From the NCBI GenBank assembly GCA_018333865.1, contig JAGXSE010000065.1, positions 1 through 48,793 on the forward strand: a DNA stretch of 48,793 nucleotides, in the 5' to 3' direction. The position numbers and the translations under genes were made by a program. The notes beneath the pieces were generated by a model. It was not told where the DNA came from, did no database searches, and worked only from the letters and a program-made list of their open reading frames with translations. Shown here piece after piece: positions 1-6,857 of the stretch. The DNA comes from Syntrophomonadaceae bacterium. Lineage in GTDB: Bacteria; Bacillota; PH28-bin88. Numbering within the stretch: position 1 is the first letter of the stretch; each line of letters begins with the position of its first letter.

Positions 1-2
1 TG

Positions 3-326
3 GAAATAAAACCCAGGGATTCGGTTGTTTCTTCGGCTGGCGATAAAGCCAGACCATTAGCGGCCTTAAGGGAGGAACAGCGGGAAACAGCACCTAAAAT
101 CGCCGAACACGAGCTTGCAAAGGTCATCGAAAAGGCGAACAAGGCTTTGCAGGGGCCGAAAACCGGGTTCCGCTTCAGTGTCCATGAAGGAACCCAGGAG
201 GTCCTGGTCAAAGTAGTCAATGAAGATACGGGAGAAGTGATCCGGGAGATCCCGCCGGAAAAAATCCTGGACATGGTGGCCAAGATGTGGGAACTGATGG
301 GGATTTTTGTGGACGAAAAAAGATAA
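3..326 (+). CDS. flaG: FlaG family flagellar protein (5' end outside window)
   Basis: This is the C-terminal 107 residues of a FlaG-type protein; the frame is open to the left window edge, so the start lies outside. The tail carries the FlaG signature: a beta-rich segment (FRFSVHEGTQEVLVKVV), then TGEVIREIPPEKILDM and a final amphipathic helix. FlaG proteins are small cytoplasmic proteins encoded beside fliD and linked to filament length in some species; the molecular role is poorly known. A second, diverged flaG lies at 2641-2997, so two copies flank fliD. A terminator follows directly. Confidence 0.85.
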   Translation, partial: EIKPRDSVVSSAGDKARPLAALREEQRETAPKIAEHELAKVIEKANKALQGPKTGFRFSVHEGTQEVLVKVVNEDTGEVIREIPPEKILDMVAKMWELMGIFVDEKR

Positions 327-330
327 CGGC

Positions 331-363
331 AAAAAAGGCGACAGCTCAGGCTGTTGCTTTTTT
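331..363 (+). terminator. Rho-independent terminator after flaG
   Basis: An 8-bp stem (338-345 with 350-357, one G-U pair) closes a 4-base loop and is followed by six T. An A-run at 331-336 mirrors the T-run, so the hairpin could also work on the opposite strand. It separates flaG from the fliD transcription unit. Confidence 0.8.
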
Positions 364-417
364 CTCCGTGCAACCCGGCAAAACCATGTTTTTGCGACAA
401 AATTTTTTTGGCTCAGT

Positions 418-444
418 TAATTATCAGCGAGATGCTGCCGATAA
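418..444 (+). promoter_or_regulatory. Sigma-D (FliA/sigma-28) type promoter for fliD
   Basis: TAAT at 418-421, a spacer of exactly 15 bases and GCCGATAA at 437-444 closely match the flagellar sigma-28/sigma-D consensus (TAAA-N15-GCCGATAT). It lies between the flaG terminator and the fliD start, where a late-class promoter is expected. The cognate sigma factor is encoded at 24082-24771. Assigned by eye from the consensus; not experimentally shown. Confidence 0.75.
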
Positions 445-477
445 TAATGGCAGGAAGCAATTTTTCCTTTAAGCGGG

Positions 478-2073
478 GTGGAACAAATGCTGGTTAATTC
501 CCTTAGAATTGGGGGCCTGGCCACAGGCCTGGATACGAACCAGATCGTTAAGGATTTGATGAGGGTGGAAAACATGCCCCTGGACCGGTTGCGGCAGGAC
601 CGGCAGCTTGTCCTGTGGCGCCAGCAGGAATACCGGGACATCAACAGGGCTTTGGACTCCTTCAGGGACCAGGTTTTTTCCCTGGGCCTGCAGTCCACTT
701 TTTTGGCTAAAAGAACTAATTCCAGCAATGCTGCTGTTACTGTAGCTCCTCTGCCCGCAGCCGATGAAGGACTGTTTGAACTGACCGTTGAGCAGCTGGC
801 GAAAGGGGTGTACCTGGCCAGCGATAGCAGGCTAGCGGACGACAAAGACAGCGGCGGCAGCCTGAGAACCTTAAAAGATCAGTTCGGCCTGGCGGAAGGC
901 GCCGTCATCTCTTTTGCCCTGGAGGGCAGCGCCAGGGACGGGGTAGGGAACTATCTTCAGAAAAGCTTCCTTTTTGATGCGGCCAGCAAAACCATCGCCG
1001 ATGTGGTCAGTGAAATCAACCAGGCCAATTTAGGTATCAGAGCGGTTTATGACAGCGCCAATGACCGGTTGGTATTAATGTCCTCCTCCACTGGGGCTGC
1101 CCAGCGGTTAAAGGTTGTCCTGGATGAGGAGTTGGCCCCTGGAGTTCGATTCTTAAGCGGCCCGGCAAACCTGCTCAGGCTGCCTATTGCTGCTCCTGAC
1201 GGTGTGCAGGTATATTCCGGCCAGGATGCCCTGGTGCGCTTAAACGGCGCCGCCTATAATTTTAGCGGCAACTCTTTCACCTTGATGGGACTTAGTGTTA
1301 CCCTCAACGAGGGACCGGAACGGCTGGGGGATCCGGTAATCCGGTCCATGATTTCGGTTGCCAATGACACGGAGGCTGTCTTTAATACGATTGAAAATTT
1401 TGTGGAAAAATATAACGAATTGCTGGAAAGAATCAATGATAAACTAAGAGAGCCCAGGTACAGGGATTATCGCCCGCTGACTGAAGAACAGCGCGCCGCC
1501 ATGACCGACAGGGAAATTGAACTGTGGGAAGAAAGGGCCAAAAGCGGGCTGCTGCAAAACGATTCATTGCTGGAAGGTCTGTTGCACCGGATGCGGGGGA
1601 TTGTGTCCGGTCTTCAGGCCGGCATGCCGTCTGGCCTGAACAGCCTGGCGGCTATCGGTATCAGCACCGGCCATCATTCCGAGGGAGGACGGCTTTTTCT
1701 TGACCCTGTCAGGCTGAGAGAAGCCCTGGCCCAGGACCCGGAAGGGATAGCGGATATATTCACGCGGGCCGGCCAGGAAGGAGGACCGGCAAACAGCCAA
1801 GGTATCGGCGTGGCTTTGGCGGCGGAATTAGACGGCGGGATCCGGCGCCTTTCCGCCTATGCCGGCGGCCTCTTGGCCTTCAGCCCGGCGGATCAAAGCT
1901 CGCTGGGGCAGGAGGTCAGCCGCCTGGACCGGCGCATCCTGGAAACAGTGGAGAGATTGCAAAAGATTGAGGACAGGTACTGGCGGAGGTTTACCGCTTT
2001 GGAGCGGGCTATCGCCAGAATGAATTCCCAGAGCGAATGGTTGGCGGCCCAGTTTATGAATCAAGGCAGCTAG
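478..2073 (+). CDS. fliD: Flagellar filament capping protein FliD (HAP2)
   Basis: FliD forms the pentameric cap at the tip of the growing filament and guides flagellin folding outside the cell. The N-terminus (NSLRIGGLATGLDTNQIVKDLMRVENMPLDRL) is the classic FliD_N signature, and the C-terminal third (VEKYNELLERINDKL, later RLDRRILETVERLQ and a final coiled coil) fits FliD_C. At 531 residues it is normal length. A GTG start at 478 is used; ATG at 487, nine bases on, is an equally plausible start behind a G-rich SD. It follows a sigma-D type promoter and is followed by a chaperone-like gene, flaG and fliS. Confidence 0.95.
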   Translation: MEQMLVNSLRIGGLATGLDTNQIVKDLMRVENMPLDRLRQDRQLVLWRQQEYRDINRALDSFRDQVFSLGLQSTFLAKRTNSSNAAVTVAPLPAADEGLFELTVEQLAKGVYLASDSRLADDKDSGGSLRTLKDQFGLAEGAVISFALEGSARDGVGNYLQKSFLFDAASKTIADVVSEINQANLGIRAVYDSANDRLVLMSSSTGAAQRLKVVLDEELAPGVRFLSGPANLLRLPIAAPDGVQVYSGQDALVRLNGAAYNFSGNSFTLMGLSVTLNEGPERLGDPVIRSMISVANDTEAVFNTIENFVEKYNELLERINDKLREPRYRDYRPLTEEQRAAMTDREIELWEERAKSGLLQNDSLLEGLLHRMRGIVSGLQAGMPSGLNSLAAIGISTGHHSEGGRLFLDPVRLREALAQDPEGIADIFTRAGQEGGPANSQGIGVALAAELDGGIRRLSAYAGGLLAFSPADQSSLGQEVSRLDRRILETVERLQKIEDRYWRRFTALERAIARMNSQSEWLAAQFMNQGS

Positions 2074-2109
2074 TTCTATCCTTTGATAAGGCGGGAGTGA
2101 GCAAGATTT

Positions 2110-2592
2110 ATGGGGGATATTGCGCAACTGGCAGGCAGGCTGAAAACCCTGGCCCAAGAAAAACTTGAGCTGATCCAGGAATTTCGCCTGCTTTCCCTGA
2201 AGCAGGAAGAGATCTTGTCAGGGGAGGACCTGGCAGAGTGGGAAAATCTGTTGGAGCAAAAAGAAACCCTGATCCGGCGCATCGACGGGCTGGATTTACA
2301 AGCCGGCCAGCTGGAGTCCGAAATATTGGATATCTTAGGTACGGGAACTTTGGAGGACCCCCTGTTACTGGCTGAGCACCTCTGGCAGGAGACTCTGGCT
2401 CTCCGCCAAACCATCCGGGAGACCATTGCTGAGGTCAGGCGGATAGATGAGGCAGTAACCAATAAGGTTCTGGTTTTGCGAGAGGACCTGGCCACAAAGA
2501 TGCACCGGCTCCAGCGGGAGAAGATGGCAGTTCAGGCTTACGGGCCAAAAACATCTCCGGCCGGGGGAGCCTTCCTGGACCAGAAAGAGTAG
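2110..2592 (+). CDS. Flagellar export chaperone-like protein (FlgN/FliT type)
   Basis: This is a 160-residue, charged, almost entirely helical protein with no membrane segment or cysteine. The pattern (QEKLELIQEFRLLSLKQEEIL, then WENLLEQKETLIRRID) is typical of the long helical hairpin of FlgN/FliT-like substrate chaperones. Between fliD and flaG/fliS a FliT-like role, holding FliD in the cytoplasm before export, is the natural guess. Sequence alone does not separate FlgN from FliT, so no symbol is given. ATG start with a GGGAG-like SD upstream. Confidence 0.6.
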   Translation: MGDIAQLAGRLKTLAQEKLELIQEFRLLSLKQEEILSGEDLAEWENLLEQKETLIRRIDGLDLQAGQLESEILDILGTGTLEDPLLLAEHLWQETLALRQTIRETIAEVRRIDEAVTNKVLVLREDLATKMHRLQREKMAVQAYGPKTSPAGGAFLDQKE

Positions 2593-2600
2593 CTGTTTCA

Positions 2601-2628
2601 GTAGTCGGTAGTCAGTAGTCGGTAGTCA
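2601..2628 (+). repeat. 14-bp perfect tandem repeat, two copies
   Basis: GTAGTCGGTAGTCA occurs at 2601-2614 and again directly at 2615-2628; each unit is itself a near-duplicate of a 7-mer (GTAGTCG/GTAGTCA). It fills the short gap between the chaperone-like gene and the second flaG, immediately before the SD. It is probably slippage-generated. Confidence 0.85.
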
Positions 2629-2640
2629 GGGGGGAGTGGC

Positions 2641-2997
2641 ATGATCAAAATTCCTGGATCGGATCCTGTGATTATCTCCCAGATCCACAGCCAGACGGCT
2701 AAAGGGGTGGTGCAGGAAACCCGCCAGATGAAAATCACCAGAGAGAAAGAGCGGGAGGGCCGCAAGCAGGAATACAAGGAAAAGCTGGCCAAATCCATAA
2801 GAAAGCTGAATCAGGCTACCCAGGTACTGGACAGCCCTCTCCGGTTTGAAATGGCGGAAAAAAACGGCGCCTGGCTGGTGCAGATAATAGACGGTCCCAC
2901 CAACCGGCTTCTGCGGGAGGTGTCCCCGGAAAAAGTGATGGATGTGGCGGGGCGGCTCCAAAAAGTCCTTGGCATCCTGGTGGATGAGCTGATTTAA
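2641..2997 (+). CDS. flaG: FlaG family flagellar protein, second copy
   Basis: This 118-residue protein has a charged helical N-terminal half (REKEREGRKQEYKEKLAK) and a FlaG-type C-terminal half (LRFEMAEKNGAWLVQIID, then NRLLREVSPEKVMDVAGRL). It is a paralogue of the partial flaG at the left edge but clearly diverged. The ATG start sits behind a GGGGGGAG SD. It lies between the chaperone-like gene and fliS, 17 bases before the latter. The exact function of FlaG is unsettled. Confidence 0.85.
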   Translation: MIKIPGSDPVIISQIHSQTAKGVVQETRQMKITREKEREGRKQEYKEKLAKSIRKLNQATQVLDSPLRFEMAEKNGAWLVQIIDGPTNRLLREVSPEKVMDVAGRLQKVLGILVDELI

Positions 2998-3013
2998 AAA
3001 GGAGGAGCAACTC

Positions 3014-3433
3014 GTGAGTATGGCGGAGCAATCCCACCGGGCTTACCAGCAAAACCAGATTATGACGGCTTCCCAGGAAAAACTGGTCTTGTTGCTTTAC
3101 GACGGAGCGATACGTTTTTTGAGACAAGCGGAAGAGGCCTGCGAGGCCAAAGACTGGAATAAATGCAGCAATAATTTATTGCGGGTCCAGGAAATAATCA
3201 CCGAGCTGCAAGCAAGCCTGAACCGGGAAGACGGCGGCCGGTTGGCGGAAAATCTGTTCCTGCTTTATGATTTTATGTTTCGGCGCCTGGTGGAGGCGAA
3301 TATCAAAAAGGACATCCGGCTGATTGCCGAGGTCAGAGATCTATTGCCGGAATTACGGGACGCCTGGCAGCAAATAACCCTCCGGCATCAAAGCCATAAC
3401 TATAATACCAACAGCCTGCGACTGCAGGGTTAA
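3014..3433 (+). CDS. fliS: Flagellin export chaperone FliS
   Basis: FliS binds the flagellin C-terminus in the cytoplasm to stop premature polymerisation and delivers it to FlhA. The N-terminal stretch (AYQQNQIMTASQEKLVLLLYDGAIRFLRQAEEA) is diagnostic, with the conserved Tyr-x-x-x-x-(I/V)-x-T-A start and the LLYDGAI helix. The length of 139 residues is standard. The GTG start follows a GGAGGAG SD. It is the last gene of the late block, followed by a probable terminator. Confidence 0.95.
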   Translation: MSMAEQSHRAYQQNQIMTASQEKLVLLLYDGAIRFLRQAEEACEAKDWNKCSNNLLRVQEIITELQASLNREDGGRLAENLFLLYDFMFRRLVEANIKKDIRLIAEVRDLLPELRDAWQQITLRHQSHNYNTNSLRLQG

Positions 3434-3453
3434 GAATAATTCAACCTTCAACT

Positions 3454-3480
3454 GGATGGCGGTGAAAGCCGTTTTTTTTT
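3454..3480 (+). terminator. Probable terminator after fliS
   Basis: A short stem (core GGC at 3458-3460 with GCC at 3468-3470, extended by weak A-U and G-U pairs) precedes nine consecutive T. The stem is weak but the T tract is long, and it closes the fliD-fliS block. Confidence 0.55.
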
Positions 3481-3503
3481 TGCCATTTATCATAGATAGC
3501 TAC

Positions 3504-3609
3504 CCGCTCTAATACCCCCGCTGCTAAGGAAAGGGGACACACCTGCTGAAGCTCGGGCCTGTCTTTGGGGACAGGAATGTCCCCAATTAAAGCGGCGGTA
3601 TAAGAGCGG
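3504..3609. repeat. Palindromic intergenic element with internal 9-bp hairpin
   Basis: Outer arms of 19 bases (3504-3522 and 3591-3609) are inverted repeats with 17 of 19 matches. Inside, TTGGGGACA (3565-3573) and TGTCCCCAA (3578-3586) form a perfect 9-bp stem around a GGAA loop. There is no ORF. The layout resembles a REP/MITE-type palindromic unit, and its core motif recurs elsewhere in the window (12525-12541, 44107-44123). Confidence 0.6.
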
Positions 3610-3624
3610 CTACGCTACTATATT

Positions 3625-3681
3625 AACTGGCTCTAAGCTTCAGTGGGGGTTGCAATCCCCCTCTGAAGCCAAGACCCAGTT
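3625..3681 (+). other. Long structured hairpin of unknown function
   Basis: Three nested perfect stems are visible: 3625-3630 with 3676-3681 (6 bp), 3637-3643 with 3663-3669 (7 bp), and a GGGGG/CCCCC stem (3645-3649 with 3657-3661) closing a 7-base loop. No T-run follows, so it is not a standard terminator. It lies between the palindromic element and the flgB promoter. I do not recognise an RNA family. From 3682 to 3800 I see nothing further. Confidence 0.5.
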
Positions 3682-3803
3682 GAAAACATTGGCCTGCCGG
3701 GAAGATTACTTTCCCTGCTTAATAACTGTATGCAGGAATTTTTTTGTTGAACATTATCCAAAACAGGCAGGAATCGACAAGATAATGTGGAACTGTTAAA
3801 AAA

Positions 3804-3833
3804 ATGACATATATTGTAGTTTCATGGTATTAT
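3804..3833 (+). promoter_or_regulatory. Sigma-A type promoter for the flgB operon
   Basis: ATGACA (3804-3809), an 18-base spacer and TATTAT (3828-3833) form a reasonable housekeeping promoter. Transcription would begin near 3840, about 25 bases before the riboswitch aptamer, which fits a riboswitch-controlled leader. Confidence 0.6.
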
Positions 3834-3862
3834 TTGCTAATAAAGTAATCAAACGGATATTC

Positions 3863-3956
3863 TCCTGCGAGGGGCAAGCTTTTCGAAAGGAAATGTGCGC
3901 AAAGCCATGGGTCTAAGGTCTGACAATGTCTGACTATGACTGCCAGGCTGCCAGGA
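3863..3956 (+). ncRNA. c-di-GMP-I (GEMM) riboswitch aptamer
   Basis: The segment has the GEMM-I hallmarks in order: closing stem TCCTG (3863-3867) with CAGGA (3952-3956), GGGGCAAGC, a short hairpin with the CGAAAGG tetraloop region (3884-3890), GCGCAAAGCC (3897-3906), GGGTCTAAGG (3910-3919), and the tetraloop-receptor side GCCAGGCTGCC (3942-3952). This class senses cyclic di-GMP and commonly sits before motility operons in Clostridia. It directly precedes flgB, the first gene of the basal-body/motor operon. Whether it is an ON or OFF switch cannot be fixed by eye; a terminator follows it. Confidence 0.92.
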
Positions 3957-3972
3957 TTATTTTTGCTGGCAT

Positions 3973-4014
3973 GCCTATCTGCAGGCGAACTTGCCCTGGG
4001 GGATAGGCGTTTTT
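3973..4014 (+). terminator. Expression-platform terminator of the c-di-GMP riboswitch
   Basis: GCCTATC (3973-3979) pairs with GATAGGC (4002-4008), with a small inner CAGG/CCTG stem (3982-3985, 3995-3998), and a T-run follows at 4010-4014. It is placed 17 bases after the aptamer and about 40 bases before flgB, as expected for transcriptional control of readthrough. Confidence 0.8.
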
Positions 4015-4055
4015 ATATATCTGGCTCTCAGGACTTCTTATAAGGGGGTTTAGGT

Positions 4056-4451
4056 GTGTGGAATGTGATGAATAGCCCAATTATGATGGCTCTGGCCAAA
4101 ACCCTTGACGCAGCGAGCCTTCGTCAGCAAGTAATTGCGCATAATATGGCCAATGTCAATACCCCCGGTTTTAAACGTTCCGCAGTTGCTTTTGAACAGG
4201 CCCTAGAGCGGGCATTGGAAGCCGGCAGGCAAGATGGCTCCCGGCGCGGGACTGTGGAGAGGCTTAAGGAAATCCGACCTCAGGTAGTGCGTGACAATGC
4301 TACCTCCATGCGGGCAGACGGCAATAATGTGGACATAGAGACCGAAATGGCCTTGCTGGCCCTGAACACCCTGAACTATAATGCGGTAGTTCAGCGGTTA
4401 AGCTCAAAATTTGCTTCAGCGAGTTATGTAATTCATGAGGGGAGGAGATAG
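4056..4451 (+). CDS. flgB: Flagellar basal-body proximal rod protein FlgB
   Basis: FlgB is a proximal rod subunit exported across the membrane by the flagellar type III apparatus. The rod-family N-terminal motif is clear (HNMANVNTPGFKRSAVAFE), and the C-terminus (NNVDIETEMALLALNTLNYNAVVQRLS) fits FlgB. It is 131 residues. GTG at 4056 is taken as the start because a GGGGG SD lies about nine bases upstream; ATG at 4068 is less well placed. It is the first gene after the c-di-GMP riboswitch. Confidence 0.95.
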   Translation: MWNVMNSPIMMALAKTLDAASLRQQVIAHNMANVNTPGFKRSAVAFEQALERALEAGRQDGSRRGTVERLKEIRPQVVRDNATSMRADGNNVDIETEMALLALNTLNYNAVVQRLSSKFASASYVIHEGRR

Positions 4452-4454
4452 GCC

Positions 4455-4862
4455 ATGAAAATATTTCACTCCATGAATATCAGCCTGTCCGGTTTAACGG
4501 CGGAAAGGCTTCGTCTGGACCTGGTGGCCAGCAACCTGGCCAACTCCAATACTACCCGCACTCCGGAAGGCGGCCCTTTTAAGCGGCGAGTAGCGGTATT
4601 TGCCGAGCGGCTGGAGCAAATGAGGGGCGTTAAAGGTGGGGTGCAGGTGACTGCAATAACAAAAGACAATTCACCGCCCCGGATGGTCCATGACCCATCC
4701 CACCCCGATGCTAACCATGAAGGTTATGTGGCCTATCCAAACGTGGATGTCTTGCAGGAAATGGTAGATATGATCTCTGCTGCCAGAGCTTATGAAGCCA
4801 ATGTCACCGTATTTAATGCCGGCAAGACCATGGCCTTGAAGGCCATGGAAATCGGCCGCTGA
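4455..4862 (+). CDS. flgC: Flagellar basal-body rod protein FlgC
   Basis: FlgC is a proximal rod subunit partnering FlgB. It shows the FlgC-specific SNLANSNTTRTPEGGPFKRR motif and the C-terminal VDVLQEMVDMISAARAYEANVTVFNAGK helix with its conserved M-x-x-A-x-R-A-Y-E-A-N. It is 135 residues, starts at ATG 4455 behind AGGGGAGGAGA, and follows flgB by three bases, implying translational coupling. Confidence 0.96.
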   Translation: MKIFHSMNISLSGLTAERLRLDLVASNLANSNTTRTPEGGPFKRRVAVFAERLEQMRGVKGGVQVTAITKDNSPPRMVHDPSHPDANHEGYVAYPNVDVLQEMVDMISAARAYEANVTVFNAGKTMALKAMEIGR

Positions 4863-4889
4863 ACATAACTGCTCAAGGAGGGTTGGCCC

Positions 4890-5186
4890 GTGAAAATAAG
4901 CCTGATGGCGCCGCAAAATCTGCCCTTGCCTAAGATTGTCCCTGTCTCAGAGGATTTAGCTGCAAATGCATCTTTCGGGGAATTAATGCGGCAAAAACTG
5001 GTCGAAGTTAATAACCTTCAGCTAAGGTCTGATGAACTTACCAAGGAAATGCTGACCGGAAAACCAGTAGACTTGCATCAGGTGATGATTGCCGCCGAAC
5101 AGGCAGGCCTGGCCCTGCAGCTGACGGTGCAAGTCCGGAACAAAATTATCGAGGCCTATCAAGAAATATCCCGGATGCAAATCTAG
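4890..5186 (+). CDS. fliE: Flagellar hook-basal body protein FliE
   Basis: FliE is the small adaptor between the MS ring and the rod and the first substrate of the export apparatus. The 98-residue protein has the typical C-terminal half: a helix ending GKPVDLHQVMIAAEQAGLALQL, then VRNKIIEAYQEISRMQI, which matches the FliE end motif. GTG start behind AAGGAGGG. It lies in the usual flgB-flgC-fliE-fliF order. Confidence 0.95.
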   Translation: MKISLMAPQNLPLPKIVPVSEDLAANASFGELMRQKLVEVNNLQLRSDELTKEMLTGKPVDLHQVMIAAEQAGLALQLTVQVRNKIIEAYQEISRMQI

Positions 5187-5281
5187 CCTTCAGGCAGGAA
5201 GCATTCTCCGCCTAGATTTCAAACCGGTTGTTGATCAGTTTAAGGCATATTTTATGCCTGATTAGATCAGGGGTGAAGGTA

Positions 5282-6844
5282 TTGGCAAATCTTTGGGGTG
5301 GGGTGTCCCAGTGGTGGTCTGCCCTGCCAGGCAATCGAAAATCCATGTATGTAGTTATGGCTGCAGCAATCGTAGCGGCCGGGTTTTTCTTTGTTCAATG
5401 GATGGGAAAGGTTGCCTACACTCCTTTGTTTACCCGTCTGGAACCCCGGGAGGCAAACCAGATTGTGGAAAGGCTAAAAGAGCTGAATGTTAGATACCAG
5501 CTTGCTGACCAGGGCGCTACTGTCCTTGTTCCCCAGGAGATGGTTTATGAATTGAGGATGCAGATGGCCGGTTCCGGTATGCTGGTAGGCGGCGGAGTGG
5601 GGTTTGAAATCTTCGATCAGAGCAAACTGGGCATGACTGATTTTGAGCGCCGGATGGACCATCTCCGGGCCCTCCAGGAAGAGTTGCGCAGGACCATCGT
5701 CCAGCTGGAGGCGGTGGAGCAAGCCCGGGTACACCTGGTACTGCCGGAGCCCAGTGTTTTTATTCGTGATGAACGGCCTGCTTCCGCATCGGTAACTTTA
5801 AAGCTAGGCCCCCTGGCAAAGCTGACGCAGGAACAGGTAAAAGCTATTGTTTATCTGGTCGCCAGCGGTGTGGAAAACCTGCCGCCTGAGAATGTCAAGG
5901 TGATTGACACTGGGGGGAATATTTTAAGCGATGGCATTGAAGTTCTTGGCAGTGGCAGCATTACCCAGCAGCGGGCGGCGCAACAGGAACTGAAAAAAGA
6001 GTTTGAACGGGACCTGGAGCGGCGGGTGCAGGGCATGCTGGAAAGAATCCTGGGGCCTGGGCGGTCTGTGGCCATGGTGACGGCAGATTTGGATTTCAAC
6101 TCCCGGGAAGTAACCCGGATTGAATATGCCAATCCTGGGGTTTTAAGATCCGAACAAGTCCGGGAGGAGGAAAGTTCCTCTACGGGAGGAGCGCCGGTTC
6201 CCGCCGGTTTTGAACCCAATACCACTGCCGGCGGCGGGTACCCCTTGTTAGAAAATCAGACCAGTTCTACCCAAAGCCGGACGGAAACAGAGCGGGTTTT
6301 TGAAATAGGTCAAACCCAGGAACGGGTCCTCCACGCGCCGGGAAGAGTAAAAAGCCTTTCAACGGCAGTTGTGCTGGATGGAGAACTTACCCCTGAGAAA
6401 GTGGCTGAAATCAGGAATATTGTTGCTGCTGCCATTGGTTTTCAGGATAACCAGGAGCGACAAGACCGGATTGAGGTGAGCAGCCTGGCCTTCAATACTG
6501 CCTACCTGGCAGAGGCTGAAAATGAAATGGCTGCCCTGGCAGCCGCCAGGGCCAGGGAGGAGCAGATCCGCCAGTGGGTAACCTGGGGCATCCAGGGCTT
6601 AGGGATTATTCTTGCCTTTATCTTAGCGTTAATATTTTTACGACGGCTCAGCCAGTTATCCTCCGGCAGGATGGTAGCTGCTACCCTGGATGAACAGGTC
6701 AGGCCTATAGCTACCTATGCTCCGCCTACCTTGTCCCCGGAAGAGGCCCAAAAACGGGGTAAGCAGGAACAAGTGCGGAAGTTAGCCCGGGAAAAACCGG
6801 ACGAAGTTGCTCATCTGATGAAGACCTGGATAACTGAGGATTAG
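5282..6844 (+). CDS. fliF: Flagellar MS-ring protein FliF
   Basis: FliF forms the inner-membrane MS ring that houses the export gate and carries the FliG rotor. A first membrane segment lies near residues 20-40 (MYVVMAAAIVAAGFFFVQWM), followed by YscJ/FliF ring domains (YTPLFTRLEPREANQIVERLK; QARVHLVLPEPSVF), a second segment near the C-terminus (GLGIILAFILALIFL) and a charged FliG-binding tail. The frame is open further upstream, but TTG at 5282 has the best SD spacing (GGGG eight bases before) and gives a standard 520 residues; GTG at 5273 is the alternative. Confidence 0.93.
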   Translation: MANLWGGVSQWWSALPGNRKSMYVVMAAAIVAAGFFFVQWMGKVAYTPLFTRLEPREANQIVERLKELNVRYQLADQGATVLVPQEMVYELRMQMAGSGMLVGGGVGFEIFDQSKLGMTDFERRMDHLRALQEELRRTIVQLEAVEQARVHLVLPEPSVFIRDERPASASVTLKLGPLAKLTQEQVKAIVYLVASGVENLPPENVKVIDTGGNILSDGIEVLGSGSITQQRAAQQELKKEFERDLERRVQGMLERILGPGRSVAMVTADLDFNSREVTRIEYANPGVLRSEQVREEESSSTGGAPVPAGFEPNTTAGGGYPLLENQTSSTQSRTETERVFEIGQTQERVLHAPGRVKSLSTAVVLDGELTPEKVAEIRNIVAAAIGFQDNQERQDRIEVSSLAFNTAYLAEAENEMAALAAARAREEQIRQWVTWGIQGLGIILAFILALIFLRRLSQLSSGRMVAATLDEQVRPIATYAPPTLSPEEAQKRGKQEQVRKLAREKPDEVAHLMKTWITED

Positions 6845-6857
6845 GGAGTGGGCAAAG

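Noticed and set aside
5221-5272. Small AGGCATA/TATGCCT hairpin before fliF as a regulator
   Set aside because: The stem is short, has no T-run and overlaps the open frame; nothing supports a function.
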